Below, piece after piece: positions 7,275 to 12,600 of a stretch of 12,600 nucleotides of DNA. The notes beneath the pieces are model-generated. The model had not been told where the DNA came from and did no database searches. It saw only the letters and a program-made list of their open reading frames with translations. The stretch covers positions 1 to 12,600 of the forward strand of contig CAYJHD010000059.1 of the NCBI GenBank assembly GCA_964370015.1. Direction: 5' to 3'. Within the stretch, counting starts at the first letter, position 1. Every line of letters starts with the position of its first letter. This DNA comes from CAYJAD01 sp964370015 (lineage in GTDB: Bacteria > Desulfobacterota > Desulfovibrionia > Desulfovibrionales > Desulfovibrionaceae). Made by a program: the position numbers and the translations under genes.

Positions 7275-7430
7275 GGAAACTATACAATTATTCTTCTATC
7301 ATGTAGTCATTTTTGATTGTGAAAAAAAGTCTATGAAACAGGCTTGTTATGGCTCTTGCCATCCCTCTTTATCTTATAGTATAAGTACTATTCGCTTTGA
7401 GAGCGTCACTTACAACTTCATGGAGAGCAT
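7275..7430 (+). other. AT-rich leader between MITE and methyltransferase gene
   Basis: No gene was found here. A short palindrome, ATAGTA-TAAG-TACTAT, lies at 7376-7391. TTGCCA (7356-7361) and TATAAG (7380-7385) are 18 bases apart and could form a sigma-70 promoter for the downstream gene, with the -10 inside the palindrome. GGAGAG at 7422-7427 is the ribosome-binding site of the next gene. An open frame (from 7258, running into 7506) overlaps the methyltransferase and has no ribosome-binding site, so it is not called. Confidence 0.4.
7356..7385 (+). promoter_or_regulatory. Candidate promoter for the methyltransferase gene
   Basis: TTGCCA and TATAAG with 18-base spacing. The -10 overlaps the 7376-7391 palindrome, a layout that would let a dimeric repressor block it. 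This rests on motif matching only. Confidence 0.3.
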
Positions 7431-8201
7431 ATGCGTAGATTTTATCAAGAAAGCTGGCAGGGTATACCTTTTTCTGCTTTTACGCACGTGTCCTTTTTCC
7501 GTTTAGCCAATAGTAAATTTTATGCTTCTTTTTACGAGGAGCTTTTCCGCCGTTGCCAGAATTGGGATTGTCTGCCAAAAGATTGGCGCGAAGGAAAAGA
7601 TAAGGACGCAAAGTGGCTTGCAGGGCGCATTGAAGAGCATTGTAAGGACGCATTGGAAAGACCCTTGCGTGTGCTTTCCATCGGGCGCGGAGTAGGGTAC
7701 TTAGAAAAAGCCTTGCTGGATGTGATGCCGCATTTGGAATTACATGTGAATGAGCCCACCACAGCAGGGTTACGCCTTTTACGCCAGTGCGTGCCTCCCG
7801 AGCGTATTTATATTGGCTCACCCTCCAATTGTTTGCCGCCAGATGTGCAATACGATGTCATTTATTTATCTGCCGTGGACTATAGCATACCGCAACAAGA
7901 GCTTGCCTTTGCCATGCGCGAATTGCGCGGACAATTGGCTCCCGGCGGTTTGCTCATTTGCATTTCTGCTTCTCTTTTAGAAGAAGACTCCTTCATTGGT
8001 GCCTTTGTTAATGCCTTTAAAATTGGGGTGCGCGCCGTATTACACTTTTTTGATTTACGTCGTCAGCAATTTTGGGGATGGCGTCGAACCCGTCAAGAAT
8101 ATCATGCTCTGTTTGAAGATGCAGGGTTACACACCATAAAAGATGGATGGCTTGATGATGGTTTTAATTCATATTGGATAAGCGGAGAGGAAGAGCTTTA
8201 G
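7431..8201 (+). CDS. Class I SAM-dependent methyltransferase-like protein
   Basis: A 256-residue protein with a Rossmann-type methyltransferase core. The first 78 residues are aromatic-rich and unrecognised (MRRFYQESWQGIPFSAF). Motif I is VLSIGRGVGYLEKAL at 81-95. A probable ribose-binding acid, Glu108, lies in LHVNEPT. The core continues with YDVIYLSAVDY (141-151) and LAPGGLLICIS (169-179). Motif I is degenerate: the usual acidic residue is Ser83 and the usual Cys is Arg86, so SAM binding needs testing. The C-terminal part has many aromatic and arginine residues (FFDLRRQQFWGWRRTRQEY), but no clear membrane signal. Substrate is unknown; a sugar, lipid or small molecule is as likely as a macromolecule. 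It stands alone after the MITE-like element, with its own ribosome-binding site and possibly its own promoter, and converges on the flagellar genes. Confidence 0.7.
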   Translation: MRRFYQESWQGIPFSAFTHVSFFRLANSKFYASFYEELFRRCQNWDCLPKDWREGKDKDAKWLAGRIEEHCKDALERPLRVLSIGRGVGYLEKALLDVMPHLELHVNEPTTAGLRLLRQCVPPERIYIGSPSNCLPPDVQYDVIYLSAVDYSIPQQELAFAMRELRGQLAPGGLLICISASLLEEDSFIGAFVNAFKIGVRAVLHFFDLRRQQFWGWRRTRQEYHALFEDAGLHTIKDGWLDDGFNSYWISGEEEL

Positions 8202-8210
8202 TGCCCTTTA

Positions 8211-8237
8211 TTTTGCTTTAAAGATACAAAAGCAAAA
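8211..8237. repeat. AT-rich inverted repeat after the methyltransferase gene
   Basis: TTTTGCTTT (8211-8219) pairs with AAAGCAAAA (8229-8237) around a 9-base loop. It has a weak, AT-rich stem and lies just before the stronger hairpin at 8253-8291. It may be incidental. Confidence 0.35.
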
Positions 8238-8244
8238 GATATAT

Positions 8245-8298
8245 GGAAAAAGTGAAAGCCGATGAAATTCAGTGAAGTTCATCGGCTTTCATGGTTTT
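8245..8298. terminator. Bidirectional terminator between convergent genes
   Basis: TGAAAGCCGATGAA (8253-8266) pairs perfectly with 8278-8291 around an 11-base loop. On the minus strand the stem is followed by CTTTTTCC (complement of 8245-8252), a good tail for the flagellar transcript. On the plus strand TGGTTTTA follows, a poorer tail for the methyltransferase transcript. It is placed exactly between the two converging units. Confidence 0.85.
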
Positions 8299-8325
8299 AC
8301 TGTACGGTACAAATTTGTAAAATTC

Positions 8326-8745
8326 TTACTTTTCTTTAGCTTGAGCTAAAATAAGCTCCACTTCATCCACAGTGAGTCCAGCATTTTTGGCAATTTGCCT
8401 TGGGCTTACACCGCGTCCATTTTGGTTAAGTATAAGCTCGCGTAAAAATTGTGGTGAGCGAGAAATGCCTTCGGCTTGTGACACAAGACGGCGCAGTTCA
8501 TCAGCTCTTTCTTCCATCCTTTGGTCAAGGGTGCGCAATTCTGCTTGACGCTGGGCAAAGGTTGCCACAAGCTCGCGTTCTAATTCTGCATTATGCTGTA
8601 AACGCGCCAAAAGGATTTCTTGGTTGGCTTGAAGCTGTTGCACCAAATCTTCTGAGCGACGTAAGCGCATGAAGAAAGCAAGAATGGTCACAAGCAAGAC
8701 AACTTCAATGCCGGTGAATAAAAGTACAGCCCAGAGTGAGAGCAT
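8326..8745 (-). CDS. Membrane-anchored coiled-coil protein, DUF2802-like
   Basis: A 139-residue protein. Residues about 5-27 form one hydrophobic helix (LWAVLLFTGIEVVLLVTILAFF), a likely N-terminal membrane anchor. Residues about 31-92 are a charged, Leu/Gln/Glu-rich coiled coil. Residues about 98-137 look like a small helix-turn-helix (GVSPRQIAKNAGLTVDEVELIL). Anchor, coiled coil and terminal HTH-like unit resemble the DUF2802 proteins seen near flagellar and chemotaxis genes of other bacteria; this is recall, not a search. AGGA at 8752-8755 is 6 bases before the ATG. It is last in the flagellar run and ends at the shared terminator. A structural or polar-organising role in motility is possible, but the function is unknown. 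Confidence 0.7.
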   Translation of the reverse strand: MLSLWAVLLFTGIEVVLLVTILAFFMRLRRSEDLVQQLQANQEILLARLQHNAELERELVATFAQRQAELRTLDQRMEERADELRRLVSQAEGISRSPQFLRELILNQNGRGVSPRQIAKNAGLTVDEVELILAQAKEK

Positions 8746-8768
8746 AACGTGTCCTAATTTGGTGTGCC

Positions 8769-9089
8769 TTATACTTTAATATTAAGAAGATTGCCCACCA
8801 AAGGATCATCCGGGGTGCTGGCTTCTTGGTCTGTGTCTTGTTGCGCTTGCCGCTGGTTCATATCAAATGACCCGCGTGATTTGGAGTCGTGTTGACCATC
8901 ATCGGCAATACGCGCCTCTACACTTGCCTCTGGTGCTTGCACTTGGTTTTGTTCAAGCTTAGCCATTTCACTGGCTATATTGCGAGACATGGCCAATGCC
9001 ACTTCAGGGGCTGTGGTAGCATCACTTGCAGCTCGGGTGGCAAAACCCGTCTGAGCATACATAATTCCAACAGTGGGGTTAATTTGCAT
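8769..9089 (-). CDS. Hypothetical protein in flagellar operon, 106 aa
   Basis: No family was recognised. The start is ATG at 9089 (MQINPTVGIMYAQTG), with a strong GGAGG at 9096-9100 six bases upstream. A longer frame from 9128 is rejected because it would put that ribosome-binding site inside the gene. The protein has no signal peptide or membrane helix. It has an Ala-rich first half (residues 19-45, ATRAASDATTAPEVALAMSR), a polar Gln/Asp/Ser-rich and probably disordered middle (50-95), and a short hydrophobic end, DPLVGNLLNIKV. This could be a small secreted, chaperone-like or adaptor protein of the motility system; nothing in the sequence decides. It lies between fliL and the coiled-coil gene, 23 bases before the latter. 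Confidence 0.65.
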   Translation of the reverse strand: MQINPTVGIMYAQTGFATRAASDATTAPEVALAMSRNIASEMAKLEQNQVQAPEASVEARIADDGQHDSKSRGSFDMNQRQAQQDTDQEASTPDDPLVGNLLNIKV

Positions 9090-9095
9090 GGCGCG

Positions 9096-9100
9096 CCTCC
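9096..9100 (-). promoter_or_regulatory. RBS deciding the 106-aa protein start
   Basis: GGAGG on the minus strand with 6-base spacing to ATG 9089. It excludes the ATG at 9128 and the in-frame ATG next to it. Confidence 0.75.
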
Positions 9101-9160
9101 ATGGTAAAAGATTGCACGTCATTGCCACTATGGCTTGGTAGCGCCCATTGTAAGGCTGGA

Positions 9161-9811
9161 TTATTTTTCTATATACCCTTCAAAAAGCATATCTTCAACT
9201 TTGCCACTAATAAGATATCCACTAAATACCGAGGAAAGGTCTTTTTTAATGGTGGGGACATTGGCATGGTCAATAAGGAAATGGTAAGGCTTATTAACCA
9301 AATAATAATACACAGCATCCCGCAACAAAATCATTTTATTTTGAGCTTCTAATTGTAATTTTTCATCATCTGTGACGATGGCAAACTTACATACCAGAAA
9401 TACTTCCCCGCCTTGTCCGTCGGGTAAAGGAATCCAATAGGGCTCAAAGGATACTATATGATCTGTGGGCGCAGCCGGAACCATGGAAGTTTTGGGAACA
9501 ATAATGATTTCCGGTTCCACCGGAGGCGGCGGTGGGGTCCTTAACATAAACCACCAAACCGCTACCCCAGCCAAAACTACCACAAGTACAAGAGCAATAA
9601 TAATAAGCTTTAGCTTGCTCTTGGGCTTTGCTTCTTCTTCGCCTTCCTCTTCTGTTTCTTTAACGGCTGGACTGGTCTCTTCTTGCTCCTCTTCTTCTTC
9701 ATCCTCAAGGAAGTCAGCACCCTCAAGGTCAAGAGCAACCTTATCTTCAGCAGCTTCAGCCACCTCGACGGTCAATTCTTCTTGAGCGGTTTTTTCATCG
9801 ACTTGAGACAT
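9161..9811 (-). CDS. fliL: Flagellar basal body-associated protein FliL
   Basis: FliL is a single-pass inner-membrane protein around the stator units that supports motor torque. This one has 216 residues, longer than many FliL (about 150-180). Residues 1-65 are a very acidic, low-complexity cytoplasmic part (EDEEEEEQEE, ETEEEGEEEAKP). The transmembrane helix is at about 69-90 (LIIIALVLVVVLAGVAVWWFML), followed by a proline run (PPPPPVEP). The periplasmic FliL domain, from about 118 to the end, includes VSFEPYWIPLPDG, an EVFLVCKFAIVTDD strand, and NKMILLRDAVYYYL. The upstream ribosome-binding site is weak (GTGGTG). It sits after cheY rather than beside fliM, but still among motility genes. A promoter-like site lies in the cheY-fliL gap. 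Confidence 0.88.
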   Translation of the reverse strand: MSQVDEKTAQEELTVEVAEAAEDKVALDLEGADFLEDEEEEEQEETSPAVKETEEEGEEEAKPKSKLKLIIIALVLVVVLAGVAVWWFMLRTPPPPPVEPEIIIVPKTSMVPAAPTDHIVSFEPYWIPLPDGQGGEVFLVCKFAIVTDDEKLQLEAQNKMILLRDAVYYYLVNKPYHFLIDHANVPTIKKDLSSVFSGYLISGKVEDMLFEGYIEK

Positions 9812-9832
9812 AGGAGCACCACTTCATGAACG

Positions 9833-9848
9833 CTAAGAATTCTCTTAG
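9833..9848. repeat. Small dyad in the fliL leader
   Basis: CTAAGA-ATTC-TCTTAG is an inverted repeat with 6-base arms and a 4-base loop, between the candidate promoter and the fliL start. It may be an operator or a short RNA hairpin; no T-run follows on the minus strand. Confidence 0.4.
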
Positions 9849-9862
9849 GGTAAAGTGTTCAA

Positions 9863-9892
9863 ATTATATTGACGCCAGCCACAAAAGCACAA
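9863..9892 (-). promoter_or_regulatory. Candidate sigma-70 promoter before fliL
   Basis: On the minus strand, TTGTGC (complement of 9887-9892) and TATAAT (complement of 9863-9868) are 18 bases apart. The -10 is a perfect consensus and the -35 is partial. It lies in the 83-base gap after cheY and could give fliL and the two genes behind it some independence. A sigma-28 type site was not seen. Confidence 0.45.
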
Positions 9893-9894
9893 GA

Positions 9895-10275
9895 CTAGGG
9901 GAATATTTTATCAATTTTTTGTTTTAATGTATCAGCTGTAAAAGGTTTAACAATATAGTTAGACACCTTTGCTTGTACAGCTTCCAAAATATTTTCTTGC
10001 TGTGCTTCGGCTGTTACCATGAGGAAAGGCGTATCACACAGTTTTTCGTCGGCACGAACCTTGCGAAGCAATTCAATGCCGGTCATTTGAGGCATATTCC
10101 AGTCAGAAACAATAAATTCAATTTTTTCGCGTTGGAGAATTTCCCAAGCGGTGGTGCCGTCGTCGGCTTCTACCACATTGTTAAAGCCAAGCTGACGTAA
10201 TACGTTGCGGACGATGCGGCGCATAGTAGAAAAATCATCCACGATAAGTACACGGATTTCTGGATCGTATGGCAT
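9895..10275 (-). CDS. cheY: Chemotaxis response regulator CheY
   Basis: Single-domain receiver protein of 126 residues, with no output domain. All five functional positions are present: acidic pair Asp13-Asp14 (VLIVDD), phosphoacceptor Asp58 (IVSDWNMPQMTG), Thr88 (LMVTAEA), Tyr107 and Lys110 (NYIVKPF). In the family, CheA phosphorylates CheY, which then binds the flagellar switch to change rotation. The N-terminus MPYDPEIRVLIVDDFSTMRRIVRN is CheY-like. GAGG (complement of 10284-10287) gives a good ribosome-binding site. It starts 22 bases after the fliA stop, which supports co-transcription. The neighbours favour CheY over an unrelated small receiver. Confidence 0.94.
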   Translation of the reverse strand: MPYDPEIRVLIVDDFSTMRRIVRNVLRQLGFNNVVEADDGTTAWEILQREKIEFIVSDWNMPQMTGIELLRKVRADEKLCDTPFLMVTAEAQQENILEAVQAKVSNYIVKPFTADTLKQKIDKIFP

Positions 10276-10297
10276 ATGCTTTACCTCACTATTTAAG

Positions 10298-11083
10298 CTA
10301 GTTATTAGAGTTGTAATCTTGTTTATAGGTGTTGAAAAACTCTTGGCGCAAACGTTTTAGAGCTTGTGAGTGAAGCTGAGAAACTCTACCTTCCGTAATG
10401 TCCATAACTTCAGCCACTTCGCGCATGTTTAATTCTTCACTATAATAAAGTGACAATACCAGTTTCTCCCTTGGTGTCAATGAGCTAATAAGGGGGATAA
10501 GGCGTTCAAGGGTCTCTTTTTCTGCTGTAATGGTATAAGGCTCGTTGGAAGAATGTGTGTCCTCCAGCATGGAATCATGCACGACATCCAAAGAGACCAT
10601 AAGTTGATTTTGTAAAGCTTCCATGCCTTGGCGTATTTCGCTAAGGCTTAGCCCTGTCATTTCCATGAGTTCTTCTTCAGTGGCAGGGCGTCCATGATTG
10701 CGCTCAACAACGCGCATGGCACTGTCTATTTGGCGAATCTTTTGCCGTAAAGGGCGGGGGAACCAATCGAGCTTACGCAATTCATCCAGCATGGCACCGC
10801 GAATGCGATTACCAGCATAGGTATCAAAACGAACACCAAGTTGTGGTTGAAATTTACCCAAGGCTTCCATGAGGCCAAGGGTGCCAGCGCTGATCATTTC
10901 ACTTAAGGCAACGGTTTTAGGCAGTTTGCTTTTTAGGCGCAAAGCAAGGAAGCGAATTTTGGGCGCGTAATGGCGCACAATACTCTCTTGCTCGAGGGGT
11001 GAAAAGTCACACCAAGAAGAATGACCCAGCTCCATGGCTTCCCATGGAGGAAGCTGAGGCTTTTGGGCGTGAGCTTCGTGCAT
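10298..11083 (-). CDS. fliA: Flagellar sigma factor sigma-28 (FliA)
   Basis: Alternative sigma factor that directs RNA polymerase to late flagellar and chemotaxis genes. It has 261 residues, slightly longer than the E. coli protein. Region 2 covers about 38-110: HYAPKIRFLALRL, ISAGTLGLMEALGKFQP, RFDTYAGNRIRGAMLDELR. Region 3 follows at about 113-160, with GRPATEEELMEMTGLS. Region 4, about 195-248, carries the HTH LNMREVAEVMDITEGRVSQLHSQALKRL. Region 1 is minimal, as is usual in the FliA group. AAGGAG (complement of 11089-11094) with 5-base spacing is a strong ribosome-binding site. It is 64 bases after flhG and just before cheY. The anti-sigma factor FlgM is not in the window. Confidence 0.95.
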   Translation of the reverse strand: MHEAHAQKPQLPPWEAMELGHSSWCDFSPLEQESIVRHYAPKIRFLALRLKSKLPKTVALSEMISAGTLGLMEALGKFQPQLGVRFDTYAGNRIRGAMLDELRKLDWFPRPLRQKIRQIDSAMRVVERNHGRPATEEELMEMTGLSLSEIRQGMEALQNQLMVSLDVVHDSMLEDTHSSNEPYTITAEKETLERLIPLISSLTPREKLVLSLYYSEELNMREVAEVMDITEGRVSQLHSQALKRLRQEFFNTYKQDYNSNN

Positions 11084-11147
11084 ATGTTCTCCTTACCATA
11101 ATGCCAGTTACTTGGCAATGTGTGTACCAAGGTTAAACCATTGCTGC

Positions 11148-11963
11148 CTAGTGTTGGAAAAGAAGTTTTTTCCAAAAAAATTTAATATTTCCGTCAAGGC
11201 CTTTGGGGGCTTCCCAATCTAAAATATCGGTGGCCAGATTGTGCACGGCTCCTGCCACGCCGGAGTCCGGCGCATGTATCGAGAAGGGCATCTGTTGTAC
11301 CACCGATTGACGCACTTGTGTATCGCGAGGAATGATGCCCACAAGGTCTAAGGACACTCCGCTTAAAAAATGCTCGCATGCTTGATAGAGGCGGCTAAAG
11401 GCCATCTTACCAGCACTTTTGTCATGGGCCATATTCACGACTACTTTAAAATGTTCCACCCCGTGAGTACTTTTAAGCACTTTAATAAGCGCGTAAGCAT
11501 CGGTGAGGGAAGTGGGTTCTGGTGTTAAGATAACCAGTCTTTCTTGTGCGGCAAGGTTAAAGTAAAGAACATTATCGTTGATACCAGCTCCGGTGTCCAC
11601 AATTAAATAGTCCACTTCTTCTTCAAGCACGTCAAGGGCTTCAAGCAGTTCCAATTTTTGCCCTGTATCCAAGGCAAGCATTTCGCTTAGCCCCGAAGAG
11701 GCAGGTAAAATAGAGAACCCATAGGGAGTGGGAAAGAGGATGTCTTGAATGGTGACATCTTCGTGAAAAAGATGAAATAAGTTTCTTGGCGGTGTTAAGC
11801 CAAGAAGAACATCCACGTTGGCAAGGCCAAGGTCTGCATCCAGTAAAACAACTCTTTTTCCTTTTTTTGCCAATTCCACAGCAAGGTTTACGGAAAGATT
11901 GGTTTTACCTACGCCTCCCTTACCGGAGGTTATGGAAATAACCAATGGAAATGTATCTTGCAT
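11148..11963 (-). CDS. flhG: MinD-like ATPase FlhG
   Basis: A 271-residue ParA/MinD-family ATPase; FlhG (also FleN, YlxH) limits flagellar number and works with FlhF. It shows the deviant Walker A SGKGGVGKT at 13-21, switch I/A' region LLDADLGLANVDVLLGL (40-56), Walker B-like LIVDTGAGI (120-128), and LTPEPTSLTDAYALIK (146-161). The C-terminal end (KFFWKKLLFQH) is basic and hydrophobic, fitting membrane contact. The N-terminus is short: only about seven residues precede the first strand, so the DQAxxLR-type activator segment known in other FlhG proteins is absent. AAGGA (complement of 11971-11975) lies 7 bases before the ATG. It lies 52 bases downstream of flhF and upstream of fliA. Confidence 0.92.
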   Translation of the reverse strand: MQDTFPLVISITSGKGGVGKTNLSVNLAVELAKKGKRVVLLDADLGLANVDVLLGLTPPRNLFHLFHEDVTIQDILFPTPYGFSILPASSGLSEMLALDTGQKLELLEALDVLEEEVDYLIVDTGAGINDNVLYFNLAAQERLVILTPEPTSLTDAYALIKVLKSTHGVEHFKVVVNMAHDKSAGKMAFSRLYQACEHFLSGVSLDLVGIIPRDTQVRQSVVQQMPFSIHAPDSGVAGAVHNLATDILDWEAPKGLDGNIKFFWKKLLFQH

Positions 11964-11990
11964 AATGTTTTCCTTTAGTTCTCTACGATT

Positions 11991-12004
11991 TAAAAATATT
12001 TTTA
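11991..12004. repeat. AT palindrome in flhF-flhG gap
   Basis: TAAAAATATTTTTA is a perfect 14-base palindrome. Being purely A/T it could be chance; it may be a weak binding site between flhF and flhG. Confidence 0.3.
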
Positions 12005-12015
12005 CCTTGGCAAGA

Positions 12016-12600
12016 CTATTGGGCTTGCCCTGTGCTTGGTAATTGTCTTTTAAAAATTAGTCGCCATAACAAGGGCTCGGTGGCACTGACAAGTGAGTCG
12101 CGCAATTCCGCTCCACAAGACAAAGCTGAAACCGGTAAATGACAATGGGTGGCAGCATTGACAATGGAGCCAAAGCTCAATGCTTCATCAAGTTTTGCCC
12201 ACACCACACTGCCGGCATCATCGGGGCTATAGCGTTGCAAAAAATTTATAAGTTGCGCACTGTCGTAGGTGGGAGCCATGACAATGTGTGTGGCTTTACT
12301 GCCCACATGGTCGCTTTCAAGCCCTAAGGATGCATACTGTTCTTTCAAGGTGCCCCTGGCGCCAAGGCTTGGTAAATCAATAAAAATTTTGTCTACATGC
12401 GCTTGCGCTATGAGAGCTTTATTCATGCTCACAGCGTCGGAAGCTTCAATATAGGAAAAATCCGAAAGCTCTGCCCAGTGGCGCAAAATCAATCTTCCAT
12501 TACCGCGTTGGCAATCGGCGTTGATGAAAGCCACGCGACATAAAGAGTTTTGTGCACGTAATTGCAAAGCCATGCGTAAGGCTGTGGTGGTTTTTCCCAC
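12016..12600 (-). CDS. flhF: FlhF GTPase, C-terminal NG domain (partial)
   Basis: The 5' part lies beyond the window; 194 codons are seen. The first residues, VGKTTTALRMALQL, are the end of a P-loop (GxxGxGKTTT) of an SRP-type GTPase. Position after the P-loop and next to flhG identifies FlhF, which marks the flagellar pole. Core features: NADCQRGNGRLILRHWAELS (about 27-46) in place of the usual DTYRxxAxxQL box, IFIDLPSLGARG (72-83) in place of the usual DTAGR G3 motif, VWAKLDEALSFGSIVNAA (133-150) matching G4 TKxDE, and LPVSALSCGAELRDSL (155-170) matching the closing loop. The P-loop, G4 and closing loop are kept while two catalytic boxes differ, so GTP may be bound but hydrolysed differently. 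The visible V (GTG) at the edge is internal, not a start. Confidence 0.85.
   Translation of the reverse strand: MGKTTTALRMALQLRAQNSLCRVAFINADCQRGNGRLILRHWAELSDFSYIEASDAVSMNKALIAQAHVDKIFIDLPSLGARGTLKEQYASLGLESDHVGSKATHIVMAPTYDSAQLINFLQRYSPDDAGSVVWAKLDEALSFGSIVNAATHCHLPVSALSCGAELRDSLVSATEPLLWRLIFKRQLPSTGQAQ

Noticed and set aside
7316..7334. ATTGTGAA as a possible Rex or FNR half-site
   Set aside because: The matching inverted half is absent, so a dimer site is not supported.
7258..7506. Open plus-strand frame between the MITE-like element and the methyltransferase gene
   Set aside because: It starts in the element's terminal repeat, has no ribosome-binding site and overlaps the methyltransferase start by 76 bases in another frame.
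8253..8291. GCCGATGAA words resembling a sigma-28 -10 element
   Set aside because: They are the arms of the terminator hairpin, and no TAAA -35 element lies at the required 15-base distance on either strand.
1..12600. CRISPR arrays, tRNA or rRNA genes, defence or toxin-antitoxin systems
   Set aside because: I saw no regularly spaced repeats, no tRNA cloverleaf and no characteristic proteins of such systems on either strand.

Overview
The window reads as a chromosomal segment of a flagellated Gram-negative bacterium, most likely a delta-proteobacterial sulfate reducer of the Desulfovibrio group (Desulfovibrionaceae). This rests on the order pheT, MerR-like gene, rpe, tkt, pgk, on the flagellar block flhF-flhG-fliA-cheY, and on protein character. 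It is recall of gene order and not a database result, so the genus is left open. Base composition looks intermediate and intergenic DNA is clearly AT-richer than the genes.

Plus-strand half (1-8201). pheT (114-2537) encodes the phenylalanyl-tRNA synthetase beta chain and follows a perfect hairpin and an A-rich leader. Behind it, with gaps of 24-46 bases, lie a small MerR-type regulator, rpe (ribulose-phosphate 3-epimerase) and tkt (transketolase). A 217-base gap holds two large hairpins and a palindrome; then comes pgk (phosphoglycerate kinase). rpe, tkt and pgk belong to the non-oxidative pentose-phosphate pathway and lower glycolysis/gluconeogenesis. pgk ends in a good intrinsic terminator. 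The following 382-base gene-free stretch contains a 151-base element with perfect 19-base terminal inverted repeats, a probable non-autonomous (MITE-like) transposable element. A lone methyltransferase-like gene (7431-8201) closes this half.

Minus-strand half (8326-12600). In transcription order: flhF (cut by the window edge), flhG, fliA, cheY, fliL, an unrecognised 106-residue protein, and a membrane-anchored coiled-coil protein with a DUF2802-like C-terminus. FlhF and FlhG are relatives of the SRP-type GTPase and MinD ATPase that set flagellar site and number. FliA is the flagellar sigma-28, CheY the response regulator acting on the motor, and FliL a stator-associated membrane protein. The two halves converge on a strong bidirectional terminator at 8253-8291.

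No defence system, CRISPR array, RNA gene or biosynthetic cluster was seen. The points most worth a second look are the MITE-like element, a family of three GGGGAA...TTCCCC-type hairpins, and an atypical FlhF/FlhG pair: FlhF lacks the usual G3 motif and FlhG lacks the N-terminal activator segment.
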